DNA of 11,380 nucleotides from Legionellales bacterium (GTDB taxonomy: Bacteria > Pseudomonadota > Gammaproteobacteria > Legionellales > Legionellaceae). The notes under the pieces are model-generated. The model did not search any database, was not told the DNA's origin, and saw only the letters and a program-made list of their open reading frames with translations. Positions within the stretch are counted from its first letter, which is position 1. Every line of letters starts with the position of its first letter. The position numbers were made by a program, and so were the translations under genes. The stretch is taken from positions 1-11,380 of the forward strand of contig DNMA01000147.1 in NCBI GenBank assembly GCA_003489505.1. Direction: 5' to 3'. Positions 1 to 6,842 of the stretch are shown one piece after another.

Positions 1-1
1 A

Positions 2-565
2 AGCAGAGTTTTATTATTGATTGGTGTTCCTTCTATCATTGGTGCCATATTAGGTGTATGGATTTTTATTCATATTCCTAAATTTTGGGGATATTTAATC
101 ATTGGTATCATGTTTATCTATTCAGGGATAAATTTGATAGTTGGAGACAAAGAAGGACGCAGTCAATATCATTTTTCAAAAGCTTTTCTGATCATTTCAC
201 AAATTTTAATGGGCTTAGTATTAGGTATGCTATCGACAGTCTCAGGATTAATGCTTGGGAGTTTACGCCTACCTTTAATGATTAAAATGTTTAATATCGA
301 CCCAAAAGTCGCTATTGGCAGTAACATGGCGATTGGTTGCCTAACTGCTTTTGCAGGCGCTGCATGTTCTTGGGTAATGATTCCGGAAAAAAATTTACTA
401 ACATTTTATTCCACATTATTTATTATTCCCCCTACTCTTTTGGGTGGATATTTAGGCGCAAAGATGACAGATAGATTTTCAGCTGATAAGCTCACTTTCA
501 TCATCGGGATTGCAGTAGTTCTAATGGGTGTTTTTTTTATCGCTCAAGCTTTTTGGCACTTGTAA
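2..565 (+). CDS. TSUP / TauE-SafE family membrane permease, C-terminal part (5' end outside window)
   Basis: The frame is open from base 2 to the TAA at 563-565, giving 187 residues with no start codon that must be used. A TTG at 17 could be read as a start, but coding sequence continues upstream to the window edge, so this is a truncated view of a larger gene. The protein is almost entirely hydrophobic helices. Its second half carries the repeat typical of the TSUP (formerly DUF81) family: a Gly/Ser-rich stretch leading into LPLMIKMF, then AIGSNMAIG, and near the end GGYLGAKMTDRF followed by a final membrane helix. Full-length members are about 250-270 residues with around eight helices, so about two thirds is visible. 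The family exports or imports small organosulfur or organic anions such as sulfite, sulfoacetate or taurine; the substrate cannot be told here. The family call is firm, the substrate unknown. Confidence 0.85.
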   Translation, partial: SRVLLLIGVPSIIGAILGVWIFIHIPKFWGYLIIGIMFIYSGINLIVGDKEGRSQYHFSKAFLIISQILMGLVLGMLSTVSGLMLGSLRLPLMIKMFNIDPKVAIGSNMAIGCLTAFAGAACSWVMIPEKNLLTFYSTLFIIPPTLLGGYLGAKMTDRFSADKLTFIIGIAVVLMGVFFIAQAFWHL

Positions 566-620
566 ATTCCTGTTGATTCGATATGCTCAATAGGTTGATT
601 TAAATAAGGAATTTTAAATA

Positions 621-1901
621 ATGTTCAAAACGATATTTTTAAGCACAGGCATTCTCTTGTCTGGCATTTCTGTTGCGCAATCTCAAAATCTGATAGCCGG
701 TTACCTTGATACCACCGCTACAGGCTCTGCTTTAAAAATCAATATGACCCAGGCTAGTCAAGATGGCTATAATATGGTGATTTTTGGCTTTGCAAAAATT
801 AATGGCACCAGTATTGATTTTTATGACTCCACATCGGCGTCTGTTCTCAAACAAAAACTCAGTGATGCCAAACTCAATGGCATGAGCGTTTTGATTTCAG
901 TGGGTGGACAAGCCAATACATTCAATCCTGGAAATTTAAGCAGCACTCAAATCACAGAACTGGCTAGTAATATTGTTAATTTTATTAATACTAACCAATT
1001 AGATGGAATTGATTTTGATATTGAAGTTCAAACTGATCCGAATTTATTGCTCAATTTATTACAAAACATTCGTTACTTTGATTCAAATGTTTTATTAACA
1101 GCAGCACCTCAAATTAATAATGGAAAACTGGTCACAACGGGTAATAATCAAGATTATCAAGCTGCTATCAATGCAGGCTTATTTAATTACTTATTTTTGC
1201 AAGAATACAATACACCTCCACAAAACGATATCAGCTATATCTCAACTATCTATCCTACAATAAAGGCTCAAGTCCCTAGTCAAACCAAAATTGTAACAGG
1301 GCAGCCAACAGCTGCAGTAGCCGCTGGTACAATTAGTATTTATCATCCCAGTGCTGGTGTGACTTATAATACCCAAGAGGTGACGGCTAAGATGTTACCA
1401 GAATTAAAAAAAATCAATGGTGATAATCAATATGCTGGCGTCATGGGCTGGTCTATCAATGTAGACTATGATGCTGCTGATTATGGTGATGCGACACATA
1501 TCCCGGGAACCTATGCCTATGGACTAAAAGACTGCGTCATTTCCAACCAATGTGATACACCACCGACTCCAAAACCCGCAGTAGATAACTATACCTTACA
1601 AACATCCAATACAGATTCAGCAAAAGGCCTTGGCATCATGATGACCATCAAAGATACCAGTGGCAATTCGTTTACTACAGACTATATTAGCCCAAGTAGC
1701 AGTAAGGTCTATAACGCCAACAGCAATCCATCAGCCTCAACGATTGAAGGGAAAAAAACACTTAGTGTACATTGGGTCACTTACTCAGGTGGGCCATCTG
1801 GTGATTGTCCCGGCAGTTTTGATTTGACTCAGAATATGAATATTATGGTTAATCCGACTTATAAAACCTGCGCGTTTAGCGTATTGCCCTCAAAAAAATA
1901 A
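621..1901 (+). CDS. Secreted glycoside hydrolase family 18 chitinase with an uncharacterised C-terminal domain
   Basis: The 426-residue protein begins with a short Sec signal peptide: Lys3, a hydrophobic stretch at about 4-16, and a likely cleavage site after Ser-Val-Ala19. The GH18 barrel spans about 24-305. Visible hallmarks are SVGG (93-96), the catalytic DxxDxDxE motif as DGIDFDIE (128-135) with Glu135 as proton donor, QEYN (194-197) where many relatives have QMYN, and GWSINVDYD (276-284) at the last strand. The enzyme should cleave beta-1,4-N-acetylglucosamine chains outside the cytoplasm. After a Pro/Thr-rich linker (313-319), about 105 residues form a probable beta-rich domain with Cys396 and Cys417; Cys305 and Cys311 flank the linker. 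I do not recognise this domain as a standard chitin-binding module. AAGGA at 606-610, 10 nt upstream, supports the ATG. The gene follows the permease by 55 nt and converges on poxB. No convincing promoter was seen in the 566-620 gap. Confidence 0.92.
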   Translation: MFKTIFLSTGILLSGISVAQSQNLIAGYLDTTATGSALKINMTQASQDGYNMVIFGFAKINGTSIDFYDSTSASVLKQKLSDAKLNGMSVLISVGGQANTFNPGNLSSTQITELASNIVNFINTNQLDGIDFDIEVQTDPNLLLNLLQNIRYFDSNVLLTAAPQINNGKLVTTGNNQDYQAAINAGLFNYLFLQEYNTPPQNDISYISTIYPTIKAQVPSQTKIVTGQPTAAVAAGTISIYHPSAGVTYNTQEVTAKMLPELKKINGDNQYAGVMGWSINVDYDAADYGDATHIPGTYAYGLKDCVISNQCDTPPTPKPAVDNYTLQTSNTDSAKGLGIMMTIKDTSGNSFTTDYISPSSSKVYNANSNPSASTIEGKKTLSVHWVTYSGGPSGDCPGSFDLTQNMNIMVNPTYKTCAFSVLPSKK

Positions 1902-1922
1902 AAATTGGGGAGCCTACTCCCC
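1891..1922 (-). terminator. Rho-independent terminator of poxB, overlapping the 3' end of the chitinase gene
   Basis: Read on the minus strand, a 6-bp GC-rich stem (GGGGAG/CTCCCC, 1922-1917 and 1912-1907) with a 4-nt loop is followed by AA and then a T-run broken by a single A (1904-1892). The stem begins with the last base of the poxB TAG stop. The T-run is the complement of the final Lys-Lys codons and stop of the chitinase. On the plus strand the stem is not followed by T residues, so it is a poor terminator for the chitinase. Confidence 0.8.
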
Positions 1923-3646
1923 TATCTCCAAAGATTACTTTTAGTCAATTCAAGTACTTCTGTTCCACGACCAGACATGATGGCTTTTAAAACATACAAA
2001 CTAAAACCTTTAACTTGCTCTGCTTTTATAGATGGCGGCAGAGCTAATTCTGCGCGATTAGTGACAACATCAACTAAAGCAGGTCCTGGGTGAGCAAAAG
2101 CAGATTTTAAAGCCTCTTCTAATTCATCAGAATTTTCAACACGTTTAGAATAAATGCCCATGGCATTGGCCATGGCTGCAAAATTAGGGTTTTCTAAATC
2201 GGTGCCAAAACTTAAAAAACCTGCAGCTTTCATTTCTAACTCCACAAAACCCAGTGCCCCATTATTGAAAATTATCACTTTTATCGGTAGTTTCATTTGA
2301 GTGAGCGTAATAAGATCCCCCATTAACATGGTAAAACCACCATCCCCACATAATGCAATGGTTTGTCTTCCAGGGAAAGCTGCCTGCGCTCCAATACTTT
2401 GCGATAATGCATTAGCCATTGAGCCATGATTAAAAGAACCTAATAAACGTCGTTTGCCATTCATTTTTAGATAGCGAGCCGCCCATACCGTAGCGGTGCC
2501 CACATCACAGGAAAATACCGCATCATCACTTGCTAAATCACTCACACATTTTGCTAGATATTGAGGATGAATTAAATTAGCTTGAGAACTTTTTTGAGCT
2601 AATTTATCTAAGTCCTGTCTTGCCTGATGATAATGCTTTACTGCCTTATCTAGAAAAGCACTGTCGCTTCTTTTTTTAAGTAAGGGTAGTAAGGCCGTGA
2701 TGGTTTCTTTAACACCTCCAATCACACCAAGGTCCACTGCACAACGACGACCAATTGCTGTACCATCAATATCAACTTGAATGATTTGGGCTTTTGAAGG
2801 ATAAAATTGTCGATAAGGAAAGTTTGTTCCCAGCATCAATAAAGTATCACAATCTTCAATCGCATAATAACCAGATGAAAAACCGATGAATCCTGTCATG
2901 CCTACATCATAAGGATTATTAAATTCCACATGCTCTTTACCCCGAAGCGCATGAACCATGGGGGCTTTGAGGATTTCACATAATTGCATCAACTCATCAT
3001 GAGCGCCAGCACAACCATGTCCAGATAAAATGGTGACCTTACCTTTTTCCAAAAATTTCGCCATTTTTTGTAATTCTTTCGCCTGCGGAATAATTTGTGC
3101 TGCCGGATTTCTGGGCCAGGTGACAGGGTTGGTTAATTTGGCCTCACTTAATGCGATGTCGCCAGATATTACCAAAACTGCAACGCCTCGCTGGGTTAAT
3201 GCAGCCTGAATTGCCATGCCCAATAGATGAGGCATCTGATCAGCGTTGGATACCATTTCACAAAAAACACTACACTCTTTAAATAAATTTTCTGGATGCG
3301 TTTCTTGAAAGTAGTGGCTACCAATTTCTGCACTCGGAATATGGGCTGCAATCGCTAAAACTGGTGCACCACTTCTTTGAGCATCAAATAAGCCATTAAT
3401 AAGATGTAAGTTTCCCGGACCACAACTACCTGCACATACTGCTAATTGCCCTGTAAGTTGGGCTTCTGCACCTGCTGCAAATGCTGCTGATTCTTCATGG
3501 CGAGTATGAATCCATTGAATCTTTTTTTGCCGTAAAATTGAATCGGTAATGCCATTGAGTGAGTCTCCTACAATTCCATAAATTCTTTCAACACCCAGTA
3601 AACTTAAGGATTCGACTAAAACATCAGCAACAGTTTTTTTCATCAT
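1922..3646 (-). CDS. poxB: Pyruvate dehydrogenase (quinone) / pyruvate oxidase PoxB
   Basis: This 574-residue protein is close to E. coli PoxB (572 aa) along its whole length. PoxB is a peripheral membrane flavoenzyme that decarboxylates pyruvate to acetate and CO2 and passes electrons to ubiquinone. In order: the N-terminal ThDP-binding (PYR) domain with TRHEE and the cofactor-activating Glu51; the block AVCAGSCGPGNLHLINGLFD (69-88); the central FAD-binding domain with HALRGKEHVE (232-241) and GMTGFIGFSSG (249-259); and the C-terminal PP domain with the ThDP/Mg motif GDGG (434-437) through Asn461-Asn462. The tail KGFSLYVLKAIMSGRG (546-561) matches the amphipathic lipid-binding segment that anchors the E. 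coli enzyme to the membrane. The start is one of two adjacent ATGs; AGGA at 3656-3653 lies 6 nt before the first. In enterics poxB is a stationary-phase gene; I see no clear promoter in 3647-3750. No key residue is missing. Confidence 0.96.
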   Translation of the reverse strand: MMKKTVADVLVESLSLLGVERIYGIVGDSLNGITDSILRQKKIQWIHTRHEESAAFAAGAEAQLTGQLAVCAGSCGPGNLHLINGLFDAQRSGAPVLAIAAHIPSAEIGSHYFQETHPENLFKECSVFCEMVSNADQMPHLLGMAIQAALTQRGVAVLVISGDIALSEAKLTNPVTWPRNPAAQIIPQAKELQKMAKFLEKGKVTILSGHGCAGAHDELMQLCEILKAPMVHALRGKEHVEFNNPYDVGMTGFIGFSSGYYAIEDCDTLLMLGTNFPYRQFYPSKAQIIQVDIDGTAIGRRCAVDLGVIGGVKETITALLPLLKKRSDSAFLDKAVKHYHQARQDLDKLAQKSSQANLIHPQYLAKCVSDLASDDAVFSCDVGTATVWAARYLKMNGKRRLLGSFNHGSMANALSQSIGAQAAFPGRQTIALCGDGGFTMLMGDLITLTQMKLPIKVIIFNNGALGFVELEMKAAGFLSFGTDLENPNFAAMANAMGIYSKRVENSDELEEALKSAFAHPGPALVDVVTNRAELALPPSIKAEQVKGFSLYVLKAIMSGRGTEVLELTKSNLWR

Positions 3647-3752
3647 CTTGATTCCTACTTGATACAGCTTTATTGTGTCCTAGATTTTATATTACAGCAT
3701 TCGAGGTTGATGTGCATCCCTGAAAAAAATGCATGGAAGAAAAGTTTGAGAT

Positions 3753-3778
3753 AAAAAAAATCCGGCAAAAGCCGGATT
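3753..3778 (-). terminator. Rho-independent terminator of yccA
   Basis: On the minus strand an 8-bp stem (AATCCGGC/GCCGGATT, 3778-3771 and 3766-3759) with a TTTT loop is followed directly by a run of eight T (3760-3753). It sits 18 nt past the yccA stop, so yccA transcripts should end before poxB, making poxB a separate transcription unit. Confidence 0.9.
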
Positions 3779-3796
3779 GAATGATTGCGATATGGA

Positions 3797-4474
3797 TTAG
3801 TCTCTGTTGCCAGAAAACGCTGTTAAAATCTGTAACAAGCTGACAAAGACGTTATAGATTGAAACATATAAAGAAACAGTGGCATTGATGTAGTTGGTTT
3901 CACCACCATGAATAATTTGACTGGTTTGGAATAAGATTAAACCAGAAGAAATTAACATGAAAGCGCCTGAGATGATAACTTGCAAACCACTCACAGGAAA
4001 GAATAAACCAATTAGCATCATTACAAAAACAACCAACATAGCAGCGAATAAGAAACCGCCCATATAGCTAAAATCTTTCTGAGTTATTAATGTATAAGCT
4101 GATAGACCCAGGAAGATAATCCCTGTTCCACCTAAAGCGGTTGCTATTAAATGAGCGCCATTTGGAATCGATAACATGTACATATTTAGGATTGGACCTA
4201 AGGCAAATCCCATAAAACCAGTAAAACCAAATACGGCAACAATCCCCATAGGACTATTTTGAAGCATACTGGTTAAGAAAATCAAACCATAAGAGCCAAT
4301 CAAAAATAGAATAGGGTTAATAAAACGAATGCCCATCGCCATACTGACATAAGACATGATACCACTAAAAACTAAAGTCATTGCTAATAACAAATAGGTG
4401 TTACGCAAAACTTTATTTGTGGCTAAAACCGATTCCATACGTCTATTGAGTACAGAAACATCATTTTTGTTCAT
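3797..4474 (-). CDS. yccA: Bax inhibitor-1 / YccA family inner-membrane protein
   Basis: The 225-residue protein has about seven hydrophobic helices starting near residue 27. It closely resembles E. coli YccA (219 aa), sharing KVLRNTYLLL (21-30), FTGFMGFALGPILN (84-97), the SSGLILFQTS region (176-185) and HGGETNYINATVSLYVSIYN (189-208). YccA is an inner-membrane substrate and modulator of the FtsH protease; overproduced YccA protects SecY from degradation when export is jammed. Eukaryotic members of the wider family modulate calcium leak and cell death. The start is set at the ATG ending at 4474. A TTG start 12 nt further upstream (4486) would put the Shine-Dalgarno GGAG (4484-4481) inside the coding sequence, whereas that GGAG lies an ideal 6 nt before this ATG. 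The gene has its own extended -10 promoter and its own terminator, so it is probably monocistronic. Confidence 0.93.
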   Translation of the reverse strand: MNKNDVSVLNRRMESVLATNKVLRNTYLLLAMTLVFSGIMSYVSMAMGIRFINPILFLIGSYGLIFLTSMLQNSPMGIVAVFGFTGFMGFALGPILNMYMLSIPNGAHLIATALGGTGIIFLGLSAYTLITQKDFSYMGGFLFAAMLVVFVMMLIGLFFPVSGLQVIISGAFMLISSGLILFQTSQIIHGGETNYINATVSLYVSIYNVFVSLLQILTAFSGNRD

Positions 4475-4519
4475 TTTAAGCTCCAAAAGTCAAAATTACT
4501 TATTTACTCTACTACTATT

Positions 4520-4528
4520 ATTATAACA
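4520..4528 (-). promoter_or_regulatory. Extended -10 promoter for yccA
   Basis: The minus strand reads TGTTATAAT, an exact TGn plus TATAAT extended -10. No good -35 hexamer is found 16-18 bp upstream (TTTAGC or TTAGCT at best), as is normal for extended -10 promoters. Transcription would start near 4513, giving a leader of about 39 nt before the yccA ATG. Confidence 0.65.
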
Positions 4529-4543
4529 TAAGCAAGTATGAAG

Positions 4544-6661
4544 CTAAATATCCCCAAGGGTTAACAATCTTCTTTCCTCTGGATTGTCGGAAATTTTTGA
4601 GAATAAACAAAACTGAAAGAATTGATAACAACCTTTTGACTCACCAATTTCTTTTTGAAATTGGTGAGTATTTTCAATTTGAATATACTCTGCGCTATCC
4701 AATACCAATTGAAATTTCGGGTCTGTTTGGCTTTGAAATAAAGACCCAAACTCATCAAAAAGAATACGGCTTAGGTAATCTTTCATAAAAGGCCAAAAAG
4801 CCTCTACACCATTTTTTTCAATCGAGTAGCACTGCTGATTAAATAATAAAAATTCCTTAAGTGTTTGAGGATTGGAAAGCGCTTTGAGATAATCAATCAT
4901 TAAAGTTTGAACAGACGCTTTCAGTTTAAGTGTAAAAGTAGATAGGGTGAGGTAACGAATCTCAACCAATTCATGCGCCGATGCGATACCTTGAATTAAC
5001 TTATTAAATGCACCCGAACCACAAATGGGCTTATCCAAATGTCTGGGGTTGTCATTTTGATAATCTCTTTGAATATCATTAAGACTTTGAACCCATAATT
5101 TGAGTACGTCTTCTTTGGAACCCAATCGTTTTTCATCATCATGAACTGCAACCCAAGTGAGTATCAATAACTCTAAAAGAGTGGTTTTAGATTTCATATC
5201 TTTATAATGATAGTAGTTATCAGCAATGGCATGAAATGCTCTTAATGCTGCAGCATTATTATAATTGTCCTGATCAAGGCTTTTTAAATAATCTTCAATG
5301 GAACTTAAAGCATCCTCTTCGTTGTCGATAAAATAAGTGTTTTTTAATCTTATAGCACTTTCTGACACCGTTTGATGAACACTGGATGTATGGGTACTTT
5401 GACTCGGATTAAATGCTGCATTATTGAAAACTAAATTATCGAACTCATCGACATCAATTTCTTGTAATAACCTATTTTGTGTATTGAGAATACCCATCAC
5501 AAAATCATTTAACTCATCCTCTGGCACACCTGCAACTAACATTTGCAAAATTTCTTGCCAATTTTCAACAGTAAACTCGTGCTCATTGACGATACCAAAA
5601 AGCAGTAATTGAAATGCATTAGATGATTCAATCGCCTCAAGATGGGGTAAAAAACCTTGGAATAGTTCTTGCGCAACCAGGTCAGTCATGACACCTGAAT
5701 CCGTTAAGAAACTAAAAAGTCCTGAAATGGTATCTAAATTTCCAATTTCCCCCAGAATGACAAGATTTTCTTCAGAAAAAATATTTAAAATTGAAAGATG
5801 AATCAAAATATTTGCAAGACCTTCATGATATTGTGGGTGTCTAAAAAACACCTCAACGGCTTGAATAATTAAATGGGCATCTAACGGATAGAAACGGACC
5901 ATTTCAATAAAGTGATTTAAGCTTTGCAAACGAACTAAAGAGGCCCCTTGAATAAATTCAATCAGTTGTTGTGTATGATGCGGCTCTGCAAAAAAATCTA
6001 TATTATCTAAATTCATCAACACGTTTAATATTAATGTTTTTTTATTCAAGCTAAAATAGTGATTGAAATACTCTAAATCCTCATCACTTAAAATGATTCC
6101 TATCATACGTTCGACTTCATACTCAGGGACTGGGGAAATGTTTAAAAGGGGCAATTCATCCTTTTTCTCGAGAAATTTTTCGATGAAATGAATAATACTG
6201 ATATTGTGTTTATCTAGTTGATGATGATCAATAAACTCATCCCAAACCATTAAACCCTGTTCGTCTGAGAATTTACCTGATTTTGCCATATCAAAGGCGG
6301 GAATCAACAGGCTATGCAAACGAGGATGTGTCACAATGGTGACAATATAATCTACAAAATTTTCTGGAAAAAGTTGATGACATAATTCTAAGAGCTGATA
6401 GGTATTATTATCGTGCATTAAATAATAAGTATCACAAAATTCAGGCTCTAATGGATATCTATCCTGATCTTTAAATACCAAACACCACTCTTCATTGAGC
6501 TTGGTTTCTTCAAACAAAGCTAAAATAACATCTTGAATGGTTTCCATATGCTCAGAGTCAAATTTTTTAAGACCCAGAACATAAGATTCTGGAAGTTGCT
6601 TTTCAATTTCAGGATGTTCTAATAAATAATTTTTTAACTGTGTTAAGGTATATTCCAACAT
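4544..6661 (-). CDS. Large acidic, helical protein of unknown function (705 aa)
   Basis: I do not recognise this protein. It has 705 residues, no signal peptide and no membrane segment, is rich in Glu, Asp, Leu, Phe and His, and looks helical throughout, like an alpha-solenoid, without a regular repeat visible by eye. A polar, Ser/Thr/His-rich stretch at about 416-436 probably links an N-terminal part (1-415) to a C-terminal part (437-705). Inside the latter, 543-554 contains Asp543, Cys547, Gly548, Gly550, Phe552, Asn553 and Leu555 (DxxxCGxGxFNxL), the most motif-like stretch. From memory, similar motifs occur in large uncharacterised proteins of Legionella-like bacteria; I could not check this. 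The ATG at 6661 has a weak AGG 7 nt upstream and an extended -10 promoter. It is divergent from the hydrolase gene and upstream of yccA by 69 nt. A host-directed effector or a cytoplasmic scaffold are both possible. Codon use and length leave no doubt that it is a real gene. Confidence 0.8.
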   Translation of the reverse strand: MLEYTLTQLKNYLLEHPEIEKQLPESYVLGLKKFDSEHMETIQDVILALFEETKLNEEWCLVFKDQDRYPLEPEFCDTYYLMHDNNTYQLLELCHQLFPENFVDYIVTIVTHPRLHSLLIPAFDMAKSGKFSDEQGLMVWDEFIDHHQLDKHNISIIHFIEKFLEKKDELPLLNISPVPEYEVERMIGIILSDEDLEYFNHYFSLNKKTLILNVLMNLDNIDFFAEPHHTQQLIEFIQGASLVRLQSLNHFIEMVRFYPLDAHLIIQAVEVFFRHPQYHEGLANILIHLSILNIFSEENLVILGEIGNLDTISGLFSFLTDSGVMTDLVAQELFQGFLPHLEAIESSNAFQLLLFGIVNEHEFTVENWQEILQMLVAGVPEDELNDFVMGILNTQNRLLQEIDVDEFDNLVFNNAAFNPSQSTHTSSVHQTVSESAIRLKNTYFIDNEEDALSSIEDYLKSLDQDNYNNAAALRAFHAIADNYYHYKDMKSKTTLLELLILTWVAVHDDEKRLGSKEDVLKLWVQSLNDIQRDYQNDNPRHLDKPICGSGAFNKLIQGIASAHELVEIRYLTLSTFTLKLKASVQTLMIDYLKALSNPQTLKEFLLFNQQCYSIEKNGVEAFWPFMKDYLSRILFDEFGSLFQSQTDPKFQLVLDSAEYIQIENTHQFQKEIGESKGCYQFFQFCLFSKISDNPEERRLLTLGDI

Positions 6662-6672
6662 AGCAAGGCCTA

Positions 6673-6699
6673 GATATCAAAAAAAGAGCTATGATATCA
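6673..6699. repeat. Direct repeat GATATCA, 20-bp period, upstream of the 705-aa gene
   Basis: The 7-mer GATATCA occurs at 6673-6679 and again at 6693-6699, start to start exactly 20 bp, or about two helical turns. Each copy contains the palindrome GATATC, and the distal copy extends to ATGATATCAT. The distal copy overlaps the proposed -10 of the 705-aa gene and the proximal copy lies in its leader, a fitting place for a repressor. This could also be chance in AT-rich DNA. Confidence 0.3.
6691..6699 (-). promoter_or_regulatory. Candidate extended -10 promoter for the 705-aa gene
   Basis: The minus strand reads TGATATCAT, which is TGn followed by TATCAT (one mismatch to TATAAT). The best -35, 18 bp upstream, is TCGAAT, which is weak. 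Transcription would begin near 6684, leaving about 22 nt before the ATG at 6661. Confidence 0.45.
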
Positions 6700-6803
6700 T
6701 TTTTGAAGAAAAAAATTCGAAATAAGCTTTTTTAAAGCCATCAATAAATTTATCAAAAATCGTTCATTTGCACAATTAATGCTGTAATTTAATTCATCGA
6801 GTG

Positions 6804-6812
6804 TGATACAAT
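6804..6812 (+). promoter_or_regulatory. Candidate extended -10 promoter for the hydrolase gene
   Basis: TGATACAAT is TGn followed by TACAAT (one mismatch). At 17-bp spacing the -35 position (6784-6789) is TGTAAT, a weak match. The predicted start near 6819 gives a leader of about 24 nt. Two TTAAT cores at 6776-6780 and 6789-6793 lie just upstream. Confidence 0.45.
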
Positions 6813-6842
6813 TAAAGCATTGCGTAATTTTATTAATCACTC

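Noticed and set aside
17..19. TTG as a possible start of the TSUP permease.
   Set aside because: Coding sequence continues in frame to the window edge and the visible part is too short for a full member, so the gene is truncated by the window.
573..601. TTGATT with a TGATTT 17 bp downstream as a chitinase promoter.
   Set aside because: The -10 match is too weak (no TAxxxT pattern) to support a promoter call.
4475..4486. An upstream TTG start for yccA adding four residues.
   Set aside because: Those codons contain the GGAG Shine-Dalgarno of the downstream ATG, and E. coli YccA alignment does not need the extension.
4544..4634. A C-terminal Glu-rich E-block secretion signal in the 705-aa protein.
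   Set aside because: The last 30 residues hold only a few scattered Glu residues, so there is no convincing type IV secretion signal by eye.
6775..6796. Two TTAAT cores upstream of the hydrolase gene as a Legionella-type PmrA site.
   Set aside because: They are 13 bp apart rather than the 11 bp expected for the tandem site, flanking bases match poorly, and TTAAT is frequent in AT-rich DNA.
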